64,000 nucleotides of DNA from Raphanus sativus (Eukaryota > Streptophyta > Magnoliopsida > Brassicales > Brassicaceae): the NCBI RefSeq assembly GCF_000801105.2, contig NC_079519.1:29487288-29551287 (forward strand), in the 5' to 3' direction. Each line of letters opens with the position of its first letter. The stretch's first letter is position 1. Below are positions 9,651 through 23,092 of this stretch, in pieces. Below the pieces are notes generated by a model. The model did not search any database, was not told the DNA's origin, and saw only the letters and a list, made by a program, of their open reading frames with translations. A program made the position numbers and the translations under genes.

Positions 9651-12644
9651 GAGTTATTTACACACAAAGTCACTTTATGACTTCTTCTATCGTTATAAGT
9701 CACTTTGTTATACTTGAAGTACTTTTTGTGTATAATGACTTAAGTTGCCCTTGACAAAAGCGTAACTGATTACCTTCTCTTTGGTTGAAAATTTGTTTGG
9801 TTTGTGAATTTAAATTTTGAAATAATTGATTGAGTGGTGGGCCCGAAACAGAATACAAACTCGATTGTATACTTGGAAAAGTATTATCCAATTTAATTTC
9901 TTTTTCAAAGAGTTTCGTTTCATGTTTAATTTTTTTTCTGAGAAAAAAAAGAAAAAATGAGTAAGTGGCAAAAAACAACTACCGACGACGGCAATTCTGG
10001 GTATTGAACAGCAAAGGTGAGACGACGAGACGTAAATGTCTTGTTCTTCATGATCGGGATCAGAGTTGGAAACTATCACTGGAGACCAACAATTCTCAAC
10101 ATCAAAGTTTAACATCAAAAAAAAAAAAAGTTTGACATATCCAATTGCCAATTTTCTACTTTTGCATATATGGTCCCTCATATTTTCATTTTTTTGGTTT
10201 TGACCCCAAAGTTTCCAAATAGACGTAATTAACCTTTTGAATTTACACCAAACTTGCAACTATGTATGTCAGCCCTTGCTTTATTGAGACCAATCTTCAT
10301 CACTAGATACCAGACACTGTAAATAATTTACAATTGCAAATTTGTTAACATCAAACTCAAACCTAACCAACTTAGACGTAATATATGCATTCAGTTTGTT
10401 AACATCAGACTCAAACCTAACTAACTTTTTTCCAAATTTGGCATGTACACTTATGTGCATTCAATATCCACGTGTACATTTGTGTGAGTGTACATATATT
10501 AAACGATAGACATGATATCTTTTACATATTATTTGACAATATCCATTAATATCATTTGAACATTATCTACATTTTTGAAAAACTCGACTATAGAGATAAA
10601 AGAAAAAGCACCAAATATCAGATTTTCAATTATGTATTCAAGCTCATGTTACTCCAATTGAACACATATATCTTTTTTTTTTGCGCAACTAACACATATA
10701 TCTTGGAGGCCGGTTATATATGAGTATGGTTATTTTGCTGTAATTTTATGTGGATGATAATTTGCATGTTTTGGATCTTTTTGATGTATAATGTGAACTA
10801 ACAGAATGAATTTTTATTCACTTTACAACGTATTATGTGTAGACGTTACAATGTATTATGTGTACACGTAGGATGATATTTTGGCATTATTGTGTACACC
10901 ATGTAAGACCTACATGTGTACAAACTGTAATACTACTAAAATAACTAATAAGAGATGAGAACAATATTTCTTTGGCATGGTTGTGTACACCATGTAAGGT
11001 ATACATGTGTACACGTAGGAGAAGTTTGTCTATACGGTTAGCGTACACATATTTCAACAAATAAATATAAATTACATTACGTTGATGCCGTATATGTGTA
11101 CACTAAAGGTCAATATTTACATGTACACTAAGGTTTAATGTCCACATGTACATGATATCTACATGTACACAAGAATCATATTTGGTTTATTACTTGACTT
11201 CAAACTCTTTCCCGGTGTCCTCTGCAGTAATCTTAGGAGTAACATGAGCCCTACAACGTTTCGGTCCATCCACACCTCGACAATATCTCTTCCAATTCCC
11301 ACTGCTTATAGCTATCTATTGTCCACCAAAAAACAAAGAAAATCTCATCTTAATAAAGACGGAATTTAAATTGAAAGATTTTAACAATATCTACACTAAT
11401 CCTTTAACTTCCTCTCCACTCTGGCGATAAAAAAAAAATCTCTTATATATACAGTTTAAAACTTTTTTTTGAAGTTATATTGTAAGGAGAAGGAACTGGT
11501 TCAAAGTTGGACAAATTTTGAATCTGGATGAAAGAAAAAATATTTCAAATATGAAATAATACGTACAAAAATCTAGATGGAGAAAAAAACAAACTTGAAA
11601 TGTAGAAAAAGAATTTTCTTATAAGTCTTGTAAATGATGAAAAAATATTATGGTCCAGTACCTAGATCCTCTCTTTTAGATGACCCATGAGAATATAAAC
11701 AAGACCATGAGGATGTAAATCAGAACAGTGGCAGAACCGCTAAAAATGGTGGAAGAGACGCCGAAAAATGGAGGTTAAGACGCCATAAAATGGTCGCCGA
11801 AATTTCAGAGTGGTGGCAAAGACACCAGAGAATCATGGTGGAAGCGGCGGTGGAGGAAACGCCAGAGAAGAGATGGCACTTGACATGTATGCATTTATTT
11901 AGAGTTAACAAACTAACCCAAATTTATATGCAGTAATCAAGGTAAGTAATGACAATATTTTAAAAAAAAGTTTCTGTGAAAATGAAGAAGAAAGTGACGA
12001 AGAAATGAAGAAGGAGGTGAGATAATGTTAACAAAATAGTTAATCTTGGTTATTGGATGCAAGAGATGAAAGAGATATGTGTCTTGTCAAAATCTGTTTA
12101 ATAGATCTTGACCATCAAAGAGTAAATAAAATCAACGGTTGAGAAAAAGACCCGCCACTTACATAGATAATTTAAGTTTAGTTAGAGAAGTCTATTTTGT
12201 GAAAGCAACCAGATTAGTTAGAAAATAGATATAGTTCAGAAAAAGTGTTCTAGTAGCTACAAGTGTCTTAGAATGTAATATATAAGACATAAAGTGACCT
12301 ATAGCGTAAATCTTTCTATATATATATATGTATACAAACATATGTAGATTAATCGCTGTAATAATGTATAAACGATTACAGATAGTGGATGCCAAAAAGA
12401 AAAAAAGATTACAGATAGTAGTATAGTAGCAGAGCTCAACCATAACCAAAACATATATCCATTTTTCTGTTTTCTTTCTTTCTTTCTTTTATAGAAAGTA
12501 TTAAAGAGATAGACTTGATTTATTCTTGAGGAGCCAAAATGATTATCTATGTGTAAATTGGGACGTATAAGCATTCTACATATCGACACATATTCGTTAT
12601 ACAAATTAATACAAACCATAGGCTACTCAAAGTACGTGAACTCA
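9651..12644. other. Gene-free stretch with probable decayed transposon DNA
   Basis: No gene is supported. Short mixed-frame ORFs occur on both strands (the longest near 9810-10259 minus) but have no domain. The part 10441-11170 is full of TGTACA words (separate entry). The part 11720-11911 is richer in G and C with repeated GGTGG/CGCC words and could be a relic of coding DNA within a transposon. No reliable terminal repeats were found. Confidence 0.45.
10441..11170. repeat. Cluster of TGTACA / CATGTGTACA words
   Basis: About a dozen copies of TGTACA, often extended to ATGTGTACAC or CATGTACACTA, occur on both sides of an AT-rich core, with some longer repeats such as TTGTGTACACCATGTAAG (near 10890 and 10983). 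TGTACA is its own reverse complement. The arrangement looks like the subterminal repeats of a DNA transposon, but the terminal repeats were not found. Confidence 0.45.
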
Positions 12645-13073
12645 TCTAAACTATTAAGGCTGAAGTACACTTAACTATGTTTTCTTAAAGTTGCTCAAAT
12701 ATTACAAAGGACTGCCACTGTATTTAAAACAAATAATTAATTTAAATTACTATTATTATCTAACCGGATTTGGCCAGATTTGGCTGGATGATTTACTTAC
12801 CAAACTTTTTTTTCTGACATCACTTACCAAAAACTTAAAATATACGTTTAATATCCCGTGCATTGTAGTTTTATATCTTATATATTATACACACGACATT
12901 AAAAAAACACCTGTCAAATGTTAGTGAGTCACCGCATTTGTATTTTTAATTTTAGTAATAGCATTTACATTACAGAATATTTTATATATACAATGTAATA
13001 CTTGCATAAATAGATTAACATTTGGGTTGATATATAGATTCAAAATTGTCATCAATAACGATCCACTTAATCA

Positions 13074-13157
13074 TTTATAAAACACAGTAATTACCAATGT
13101 CTTAGAAATTTATAATTTATAAAACACAGTAATTACCAATGGCTTAGAAATTTATAA
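13074..13157. repeat. 42-bp tandem duplication inside Helitron A
   Basis: The unit with ACACAGTAATTACCAATG, CTTAGAAATTTATAA occurs twice with a 42-bp period and one substitution (TGTC versus TGGC). It is non-coding. Confidence 0.8.
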
Positions 13158-13425
13158 TGATTTTATAAATTAAAAACAATCAAAAAAATCAATAACCATT
13201 ATTAAAAATGTTTTTAATATATATAAGAAAAATACAACAAAAATATTAATTTCATATACTAACTTAAATTATAGTTTTTATATTTGACATTAAACTTGAA
13301 GAATATAATATATATGATTATTTATAAGATGATACATATAAAATACTATTAATTATATGATTATTTATATGATGGACCAATACCATTAATTATATGATGA
13401 CATATATAGGATACATAATAGTGAC

Positions 13426-13662
13426 TAGGGCTGGGCGTTCAGGTATCCATTCCATTCGTTTCAAATCTGTTTGAGTTTCGGATTTCCGGGGTCAAAGATT
13501 TCAACCCCGTTCATATATTTCTAAATTTCAGTTCGAATTATCACTAGGGCTGGGCGTTCAGATATCCATTCGGGTTCGTTTCAGATCTGTTTGGGTTTTG
13601 GATTTCTGGATCAAAAATTTCAGTCTCATTCATATATTTTCAAATTTCAGTTTGAATTACAT
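13426..13662. repeat. 119-bp tandem duplication starting TAGGGCTGGGCGTTC
   Basis: Two units beginning TAGGGCTGGGCGTTCAG start at 13426 and 13545. This start resembles the terminal repeat of small hAT-like elements with a GGTTCGGGTT-rich body, and such words follow up to about 14200. I could not find a matching inverted end, so this may be a duplicated end of a decayed element inside Helitron A. Confidence 0.6.
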
Positions 13663-14282
13663 TCGGATCTTTGCGGATTCAGTTCGGGTTCAGATAACCC
13701 ATTTAAATTATTTTTTAAAATTCACTATATATTTTGAATTTCTTAAAATTTATAAATAAAATAATATATTGTATATAAATTTGAATAACATATGTCAGAA
13801 TACCTAAACTTAACATATAAATTGGTTTAGTTTAAATTTTGGATCAAAAATCAAAAATTATTTTAAATATTTTTGCTGTTTTGAGTGTACTTCCACTATG
13901 TTAGATATTTATATTTGACTATTTTTATATATTTTCAAGTATTTAAACCAACCTAAAAGTATCATATATATTCTGGATATTTTTATATACATTAAAACTA
14001 AAAATAATTAATATATATAAGTATATAAATCTTTTTCGGATACAGAACAAATATCCAAGATACTTTGGTTCGAATTGGTTATGGTTTCGGTTGTCTAAAT
14101 TTTGAAATTTTGATAGTTTAGATATGTAATCAATTTTGGTTAGGGTTTGATATTACTTTTTTGGATCGTGATCGGTTCGATTCTTCAGATTTGAATTTTT
14201 TTATACAGCTTTGATATTGACATGAAAAATAAATAGCAATATATTTCTGACATATACACCTGCACGGGTGTGCGGGTCAAAA

Positions 14283-15148
14283 TCTATCTTATTAAAACAG
14301 AAACATTACAACTTATTCTAGGTGGATTTTAAAGTTGGACATTATGTAATTAATGTTATATTAATCTACTTATTATTAGATATGCCTTTTTATAAATAAT
14401 TAATATCAACTATTACCATAGATTTTCACTTCTTACCTTATTATTATATCCACTACGCATGTTTCCTTATATTGTATATATTTTACTATAAACTAGATAC
14501 ATCCACTAGCATATTATACTATAAAATAGATTATTAATAATACATCTACTAACATATAATACTATACGACAGATTACTAATAATATAATATATTATATGT
14601 ATTCATTAACTTGCATCTATCAATATTAACAATACTATGAAGACGACTAACTCTATACTTTGAACCTATAAACCATGATATACTAATTTATAACAAAAAT
14701 GATATTATTGTTACAAATTAATTTTTATAAAAATTATTTATAGTAGCAATTTGTTATATAAGACAAATTTAATCAAGATCCAAATCTTTTTTTTCTGTTC
14801 AGAAAAAAAGAAACCTACGAATATATACCATTAAGTTAGCCAAAATCTTCCGAATAAATAGTAAATTTCACCAACCCAAAAAATGAATTAAAAATATAAC
14901 AAAAGATACTATGTTTGAAATTTAGCTCACTAGGTCGGGTATAAATATGTTCATTTCAGGTATGAGTTCTTCGAGTTCTCAACATTTGGATCTAAGTAGG
15001 TATTTGATATTTTTTTGTCCGGGTCGATTTTTTTTGGTTCCGGATCATTCTAACTTTTTATATTATAAATCTTAAATAATATACAATATATATATAAAAT
15101 ATGTGAATCAAAAGATAAATCCGCGCAGGCGCGCGGATCATGATCTAG
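14283..15148 (+). mobile_element. Helitron B, nested in Helitron A
   Basis: It starts TCTATCTTATTAAAACAG after an A at 14282 and ends with a hairpin (CCGCGCAGGCGCGCGG) and ATCATGATCTAG at 15145-15148, followed by T. The A and T flanks are the last bases of Helitron A, exactly the A|T target expected for Helitrons. It is 866 bp long, with no coding capacity. Its 5' end is the same as in the Helitrons at 3716 and 24884. Confidence 0.85.
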
Positions 15149-15487
15149 TCTAGTTTTATAAGTAAAACACTAACGAGTTTCTAAGTAACGCGATGTATAA
15201 TATAGATATGAATCTTTTTTACGGCCTGTTATTTCCATTAAATGTGAACAAATTCAAATGATAATTGACTTACAATCATCAAGCTCGTAACTGCAAATAT
15301 AAGTCAACTATGAACCCCCTCTAATATCATGCCACGTTCAAAATTCTATCACGTATCGAAACATATCAAGAGCGTATATGGTCCCATAGAATGCCTCTTC
15401 ATAATAATTATAAAATGACTCGATCGTCAATAGTTTGTAATTCACAGAAAAAGTACACTTAGTATTATCAAACTAAATGTTAAAATA

Positions 15488-16342
15488 TCTTAAAATAAGT
15501 TATCCTCTCTCCTGAAAAGTCTCCATCTTCTCTCTATTAGCAAAGCTTTTCCTCAGCCTTGAGCCTGTGTTTTCCGGCGGTGGCACGCCTTCGGCGTCAC
15601 CGTCGGACTAAGCTTTGTGTTATCTATTTTCTGTGTTTTTTTCTTGTGTTTCTAGTAATCGTTCTGGCTCCCTTCCGGCATCGGTGGCGATTTGCGCATC
15701 GGTTGGCTGGCTTTGACTCTGGCGTCCTCACCTTACTCTCCGGTGACGGCGGCCGGCCCTGACTCCGACTTCGACCTCTCTTCATGGTGTTGTCGGCTTA
15801 TCTCCGGAATTTCCCGATCTGTGAAACGATTGGGTTTCTTTTGGGATTGTGATGGTTTGGTTTTACGGATGAGATCTCGACGCTGGTCGATTTGATGTTC
15901 TCCGAAAGTGGAAATTTACTATCTGTGATGTTCTTTGTGTGTGCGGTATGGAGGATCGGATGAGTCTCGACATCGGTCGATTTCAGCTCTCCGAGAGATG
16001 GAGCTCAGGCGAAGAAGATGTTTGCCGTGAAGCTGTGGTTTTATGATGGTGGTTCTGTTCCCGGCAGGTCCGGTGGTTTCCTGTTTACGTTCGGTCGGCG
16101 ACGATTTGCATATCGGTGAAGAAAGGGATCTGTTCTTCAACCACGTGTCTCTCCTATCACGTGTTGTAACACGTGTTTCGTGTAGTCACCGAATTTGTAT
16201 GTGTTTTAATTGGGTCGTTGTTGGGCCTTTTGTAGGTTTTGTTGTTTAAGGTTGTATGTTGGGCTAGAATGCTCTGTTGGTTTGGGCTTTTGGTTCCATA
16301 ACTCTGATAAATAAAATATAGATGACAAACAAAAAAAAAACC
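15488..16342 (+). mobile_element. Retroposed (LINE-like or LINE-mobilised) element with poly(A) and 13-bp target duplications
   Basis: The segment is much richer in G and C than its surroundings and ends with a run of ten A at 16331-16340. It is flanked by perfect direct repeats AAATGTTAAAATA at 15475-15487 and 16343-16355. A poly(A) tract inside a target duplication is the signature of target-primed reverse transcription. Only short mixed-frame ORFs are present (for example 15559-15762, with GGCGGTGGC-type triplets), and no endonuclease or reverse transcriptase, so it is either a truncated LINE 5'/3' relic or a non-autonomous retroposon. Confidence 0.75.
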
Positions 16343-16355
16343 AAATGTTAAAATA

Positions 16356-19300
16356 CAATTAAATAATACACCACCCATTATGTATTGAGTGAATTCGAAT
16401 TGAAAGATTTCTTATCTTAGATGTTGTGACATTCGTTCTACCATCGACATGTGGCAGAGGACCTAATTAGAAATGTACGTGGAACACAGAATACGATAAA
16501 ATATTGCTTTTAAGGTGGGCCCATGACATACCTAACACCTTTCGAGTATTTTCTTCTGTCGTAATGTGCGAACTGCGAAGCATGTCTTGTCCAAGATCCT
16601 CGCTTTCCATATCTGGAGAACGCAAGGTGTTCTGATCTCTACCGTACATGTATGCTTGCTTCCACGTCAATAGATTAGTTAAAGAGGATTGTAAAGTGCA
16701 ACCGCTCGGTCTGCAGTGAGTGGTGGAATGGTTTCGAACTTTTATGAATATTTACGTGTTCGAATACGAGCGTTGGAAAAGCTTCAGTGACGGCTGACCA
16801 AAGTTGTTAAAGGTTCTTATTCACCAACAAAAAGTTGACAGTGGAAAACATTTTGGATCATCTAGTAAAAATCTAAACGGTTATGAAGTCAATATTTTCT
16901 GTTACAAAATATCTGCTCTCTTCTAACTTCTAAGTATAGTTAATTTAACATGATCTGAATTTCGTCGTTGGAAGATGTACGAATTTTTGGTTTCAGAACT
17001 TTTTAGTCATTCAAAAACAAGTTCATATTCGCAAGGCAATTTCTGATAATGCTTTTTTGGATAAAATGTTAAGATTTTCTGATAATGCTCTTGCCAACTC
17101 ACATATAGTCTGAACAGGCACATGTGAAATCCAATTCATGGGTATCGTTGTAGTAAGTACTAAGCAAACGATCTTTGCGGACTCGTCGGTATTAGATCAT
17201 AGGTTTAGCTAATAGTTAACTTGCATGAATTTCTTTATACCACTTGAATGTTTACTCTATGACTACTTGGACGTGTCTATGACTAGTTAAATGTTTTACC
17301 AAGGAAATTATCATCTAACACTAACAACAAAATAAGTTAGTTTCAGATAATTAATTTGATTACATCAATATTACTATATACAAGTCTCTAGCATTTATGC
17401 GTGTCGACGGTTTTTCAGAAAAAAAAAACACTGTTTATCTAAATAATTCCTTGATCATTTACGCATATAATATATTTCGGATAAAACTGGTAAAACGATT
17501 TGTCGTGGATTGTACGGGATATAAGAAGTGTAAATTATTAACTGGTGTCATTTTCAGAAGGCTAGAAATCAATGTATGAATGTGACTATGTGAGGTGGAC
17601 ATGACAATGATCATTCAGCAACATTGTCTTATCCCTTAAGTAAAAAAAAAAACTAGACTCTCTCATTTTAATTAAGTACCCAAATAACTATAAAATTTTC
17701 ACCTTTTGAGTTACTTTCTAGTTTCTTATAGAGAAAGATGGGTTATTAATATTTGGCTGTATCCATATATTTGAAAACTAATTCAAAATCTAACTTAACT
17801 AGTCTGGATCATTGCATAGATTCTTCCTTACAATGCGTACGTAGCTATAATATTTTGATTTTGTTTTAAAATATTTAACTTGACAACATGCTATTAAGTA
17901 TTAACGACTTACGTGGTCGATCTTCACAAGCCGACATCGAAATTCTGAAAATGATGGTTTCTAATACCCTAAGGAAACGGACAACATGTACTTTAGAAGA
18001 CAGTGTAGACATGTTGAGTCAAAAGGTTTGGGTTGATTATAAGATTTAGTAGATCAGATTATATGCGATTCGTTGAGTTTGTTCTTAAAATGAATAAGTT
18101 TTTTTTTTGAGCAACTAAACTGAATAGGTTTATGTTGGCATAGGGTTAAGGATTAGTGTCATAGCTAAACCCAATAGTTAGAAACCCATGTGTATAGATT
18201 CGTTGTCTCGTCATACATACACAACTATCTTTTTACTAAAGTTCTACAAAAAGTCTTACTAAATAATTATTCAATGAGGTATCTTAAGCTATGTAACATA
18301 AAAATTTCACGCAACATAAATTAAGTTGCATATATTATTTATCTGTCTCTATGAAAACATTCTATTTGCATTTCAAAATTGCCAAAAAATACCAAGCTAT
18401 TAATGATTTTGACTTATGCAGTCTTAAGCAGGATATCCGTGCCGTTTAAAAACCAGAGAATGCAAGTTGGATTGAAAGTTTAATACTTTCATAGATTTGT
18501 ATTTGTCTTACACTTTCAATCGGTCAAAAATTATTATGGTTATGTAACTAAAGACGCCTAGAGAAAATTTTCTAGCTCGCAAAATGGGCGGTATGTAGAA
18601 GCATTATTTTTGCTAAAGTAAAAATATTTATTGTGGCATTCTGATTAGTTCTTATATAGACATAACATATTTCACAACCCTTTATATTTATTTCTTATAA
18701 TTAGTGCCCCTGATTTTTATATATACTTCTTAAGACATGATTTTTATTAAAGCAAATTATCAATCATCGCTGCATAATTATACGATATGGGTCCAGTACT
18801 CTATGTTGTTGTTCATTTTTTAAATGAAACCTCCCTGATTTTTCTCTTTGGATGCTGGCATGTGTAGTTACAGTCACATTCAACCCTTAATTTTTGGGTT
18901 AATTTAAATCCTAAGTTTTATTTTAAACCCTAAGGTAACCTACCAATTATTTAGAAAGACAGCGTATTAAATAAGATACGATCTGAAGTTTGTCTACATC
19001 CAAAAGACGACCCTAGTCGTTGACTTGTTTACCCATATTAATCTTCGGAAAACTATAGGAAACATCGCCGGAACTTACAAACAGATTGTAGATAAAACAA
19101 ACAAATTTCGAGCTTGAAGATGAAGTGACTAACGTGTTACCGTTGGTCGACTAATTTATCATAAATCTAATTATGGGCTGATATATAACAATGTCACTGC
19201 AAATATAGCTTTCTCGTTTTTGTCGGTACTGTTTTAAATGAATTTTAAATTAAAATCAAAAGTATATTATAATAACTGCATCATTTTACTGAAAAAATCT

Positions 19301-22300
19301 AAACAAAAAGGTGATTTAGAGTAGAAAGTATGTTCTTAGCGCTATGTATTTTCGTTGTAAACCAAAGACTCGGATCATCTTTGTAATTAAGCTTCCATGC
19401 ACTGGATTGCAATACGCTGGTTGCATATCTTTTGGTCGATGAGCATGGTGAGAGGAGCAGCTGTTAATGGGTTCTCACCGTACCTTCTGGAGCCATTGCA
19501 TTCACACCATATATGTGAATCGTGATATATAAAATAGACTGAAACCCATGCCGAACTAAAAATGTTTCAAGTCGATAGAGAGGCGGTTTGTGGGAAGCTG
19601 AATTTAGCTGTTTCAAAACATGGTGTAGTGATCTCAAGCAGCTTATGAGTTAGGTTTAGCCAATTTTTTTACCGAGAAGCTGCAGTAGAAAAATAAGTGG
19701 TTTCTCAATTTTTGTTTGACCACAAAATATGCGGACGCCACTTCCTTAATTATGATTATAAATGTTAGTTCAATTTCCTATTGACAAAGGGTTTAAAGCT
19801 GTAGCCTGTAAGCCAACCAGGTAAGAATACTTAATTAGTGTGTTGCATGCTTAAGCCATATTTCCTTGTACCATTTCTTTGTTGATTGATCTGATCGGAT
19901 GTGATCCATCATACCTTTTTTTTTTTTTTTGTGAACGTGTTTCCATCTGATCTCCATAGATGCATATCTTCTCCCTCACATATTTTATGTAGACTCATCT
20001 ATTTCGTCTTCAGTCATATTCATACTTTTATCTCGGTGTCTTTTTTCTGCAATGTGATTGCATTATATATGAGGTCATACTTGCATTAGTTGTATTCTGA
20101 AATTAATTTATTCCTTTGTAAACTGAACAGTCGGTGTAGTCAGTATTGTTTTTCCTATTCATCAGTAATAAATTATCTTCTTACTTGACCTTAATTTTTA
20201 CTTAATTTTACTAACAACAAAAACGTAATGTTCCTTGATCCTGTGTAAATTAGGTTTTGTGGCGTAAATTAGAAAATACTTTATTCTAACGGGAACTCTA
20301 ATAATTTCCACTAGTTTATTGCTATATAAAGAAATTTGATAACATATGCATCCATAGTTAATACAGCTCTATAAAATACTAGTTGATATTGATGAATAAA
20401 GTAGTATATAAGTAGGCATCTATGTGGCACAGTCAAAATAAACTTAATATGTGAACCCCGAAGATGAGTAAGGTATGGGCGTTGCATCCCAAAGGACGTG
20501 GTATTGATGAGATTTTCTCAACCAAACTGTTTTTATTTATTTTCGTGGAAAAAATAATTTCATAGCTTAGTACCAAAGTGCATGTATATGTGAATATAGT
20601 TTTCTATTCATTTTAGAAGCTCAATGCACGTCGGAAGAAATAATAATTTTAGAAGCTCAATGCACACAGCCACGACGTTCTTTGCAACATTCCCCTTGTT
20701 TCTTGTGAATATTTGAATTTATCAAAATATTTACTTATTTTTGTCTTTGCTCCAGTAATTTATTTTCCAATGTATTAGCCAATATTTTTTCTACTGAGAA
20801 TTTACCAATATATTTTTAATGAGAATTTACTCACATCATATACTAACAAAAAAGGCCATAAATATATATTTTACCCCATAAGTTATGGACTTTTGAGTGG
20901 TCGACTATTCAATGGATCTATTCACAACAAAGGAGGTGACATTTAATCGGGGCTGCATGGTGTAAGTTGCTACAATTTGGAAATCAATTAATATTTTAAA
21001 TTAATAGTAAAATGTATATCCGTATAGGCACTCTTTTATGCTGGTTACATGATGTACATGTCGATGATGCAAACCGTAGTTTGATTTTAGAACACTTTGG
21101 GCAGTACCTTTTTTTAATCAAGCCATGCTCAAGTGCAAATTTTAAAACTATAATTGTATCACGTCGCGAATCAAATGAAGTTTCTTTTTCTTCTCAAGAT
21201 TCACATTTTCTTAATTATTTTTTTTAAACGTCTGGTTAATTATGCTATTACAACAATGAAAAATATTAAATATACATATAACTATATTATTCCGAACCGT
21301 CCTATAAAATTCGATCCATATATGATGATAGGTCTTTCACTGTGCTAGAAATTTTTTGTAACATTTTTTCCATAATCTGCATAATTTATATTTTTAGAGG
21401 TTTGAATCTCAGACTTCCAGGTATATAAGCATTAATAAATCATTAGTCAAACCGTTGGATTAAAAAGGTTTAATTATTTTATTTAAGTATCGAAAATTAT
21501 ATTTCTTTCTAAATTAAAACTTCACGCCAAAAATATTAGAAAATGTAAATTCAGTATATTAATGAACCGGAGACAATTTTGAGAAGACGCAGCATAAATA
21601 TGTTAAAAATCAGAAATCTACTTTCTTCTTTTTTGATTAAAATGATTATGTTATGGAATTTTTATGCATATTAAATTTAGATTATAAATACAGTATTTGT
21701 GATTATCTAACTCTTAGCTAATCAAAATTTGATAAACATAATTAATTTTTGGACGTTTACAATTTATCAGTATTGTATAAATGAATTAAGAAGTATAAAA
21801 AATATTTTTTAAATAAAATACATTCTTCTGAAACAGAAATAACATTTATTAAGCCATAAATTTAAACTTGGGTAACTAAAGAAGATAAGCCTTTATTATA
21901 AGCTATTTATATGTATCTTATAAATAGCAAAAATACAAGCAATATCGAAATATTTGCATTTTTATTAATTATTTTGTCTTATTTCGGTGCCACCACTTTA
22001 TCTCATACATCAAGCATTTATCAGCACCGCACGGTTCTGAATGTCCAAACTGAGGTATTCATACACACACAAACACATACTTACATGATAGGGAACCGTT
22101 TTTGTGTATTTATGTTTCTGTTATAAGTTGCGATGGAACCGTTTCTTTTGTGTATGTAATGTCAATGCTCGAGTTTGTTTTTTTTTAAGAAATGCTCGAG
22201 TTTGTTTATGAGATTTAATTCTAAATTATGATATTAATCTTAAGAAAAACATTATTAACACTTTATTACTTTATCCATAACTATTTTAATTTACTTAAAA

Positions 22301-22640
22301 TGATGTCTAGTAGTGTTTTGTATTTGTGTTATAGTTCATGTGAGGTGAAATCTAAAGTATATAGGAAAGTTGTAGATGATAGAAAATGAAAATCTTTTAT
22401 CCAGAAACTAAATTATCATTAGTTGTTAGCTTGGGTATGAATTTGGTCTAAATTATTAATATAGTGGATCGTAACAAAAAAGTTTGTCATTAACCGGAAG
22501 ATGTTCCAAACTTGAACCAAGTAGTGTGGTATGATTCCGGATTAATCTATATAGCAATAAGTATATTTTCTTGGGGCGACCCGATCTGCCGTTCTAAAAA
22601 AAATGGAAATCATAAGTGGAGGAAAATTTTATGTAGTTGT
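16356..22640. other. Long gene-free stretch
   Basis: Over 6 kb I see no gene, no clear transposon ends and no RNA gene. ORFs are short (up to about 71 codons), AT-rich and without domains. A GGTGAGA/TCTCACC hairpin at 19449-19483 was inspected as a possible microRNA precursor, but no known mature sequence was recognised. The last kilobase is presumably the distal promoter of the MYB gene. Confidence 0.5.
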
Positions 22641-22899
22641 TTGAGTTTTGTTTCATACACCAAATATATTACATATATTTAGTTTTTTCATAAGTAAACA
22701 CAAACGTCACAACAAAAACAAATATTTGTGTTTGAAAGCGTGTAAGTCCATAGAAGGAGAGAGATATAGGAGGCTGACTTTTAAGACAGAGAGTAAATGC
22801 ATTTTGCTGTCCATGTTGACTCTTCGAAAGCAAAGCCAAAGCCAGTCCCTTCATTATTGTTGCTTTTCATTCCATTAATTTATTAGTTACTTACTAATT

Positions 22900-22901
<2 letters not shown>

Positions 22902-22977
<76 letters not shown>

Positions 22978-22984
22978 CGTCTCT

Positions 22985-23074
<90 letters not shown>
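22902..23074. repeat. (CT)n tract of about 170 bp upstream of the MYB gene
   Basis: An almost pure CT dinucleotide tract, broken by a few TTCTCTCCG-, TCC- and TTC-type interruptions, ends eight bases before a TATA box and about 210 bp before the MYB start codon. CT/GA-rich tracts near plant promoters bind GAGA-type (BBR/BPC) proteins, so a regulatory role is possible but not shown. Confidence 0.9.
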
Positions 23075-23077
<3 letters not shown>

Positions 23078-23081
23078 TTTC

Positions 23082-23092
23082 TATATATATAA
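23082..23092 (+). promoter_or_regulatory. TATA box of the MYB gene
   Basis: TATATATATAA lies directly after the CT tract and about 196 bp before the ATG at 23288, which would give a leader of roughly 160 bases. The leader is A/C/T-rich and has an in-frame open extension without an upstream ATG that would fit better. Confidence 0.5.

Larger units (their letters stand above)
12645..15153 (+). mobile_element. Helitron A, interrupted by Helitron B in its last five bases
   Basis: The 5' end TCTAAACTATTAAGGCTG follows an A at 12644 and is shared with the short Helitron at 45058. The 3' end has the hairpin region CACGGGTGTG and GCGGGTCAAAA up to 14282. There the terminal TCTAG is missing and a second Helitron begins. 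The missing TCTAG appears at 15149-15153, just after Helitron B ends. Helitron A is therefore 12645-14282 plus 15149-15153, about 1.64 kb. It encodes no Rep/helicase. Confidence 0.75.

Noticed and set aside
9810..10259. 149-codon minus-strand ORF
   Set aside because: Low-complexity composition, no domain, and no splice or promoter context; probably chance in repeat DNA.
15559..16249. Overlapping plus-strand ORFs in the GC-rich segment
   Set aside because: They lie inside the retroposed element, in different frames, without a recognisable protein family.
19420..19510. Possible microRNA hairpin
   Set aside because: Only a 7-bp stem (GGTGAGA/TCTCACC) was found, and no known mature microRNA was recognised.
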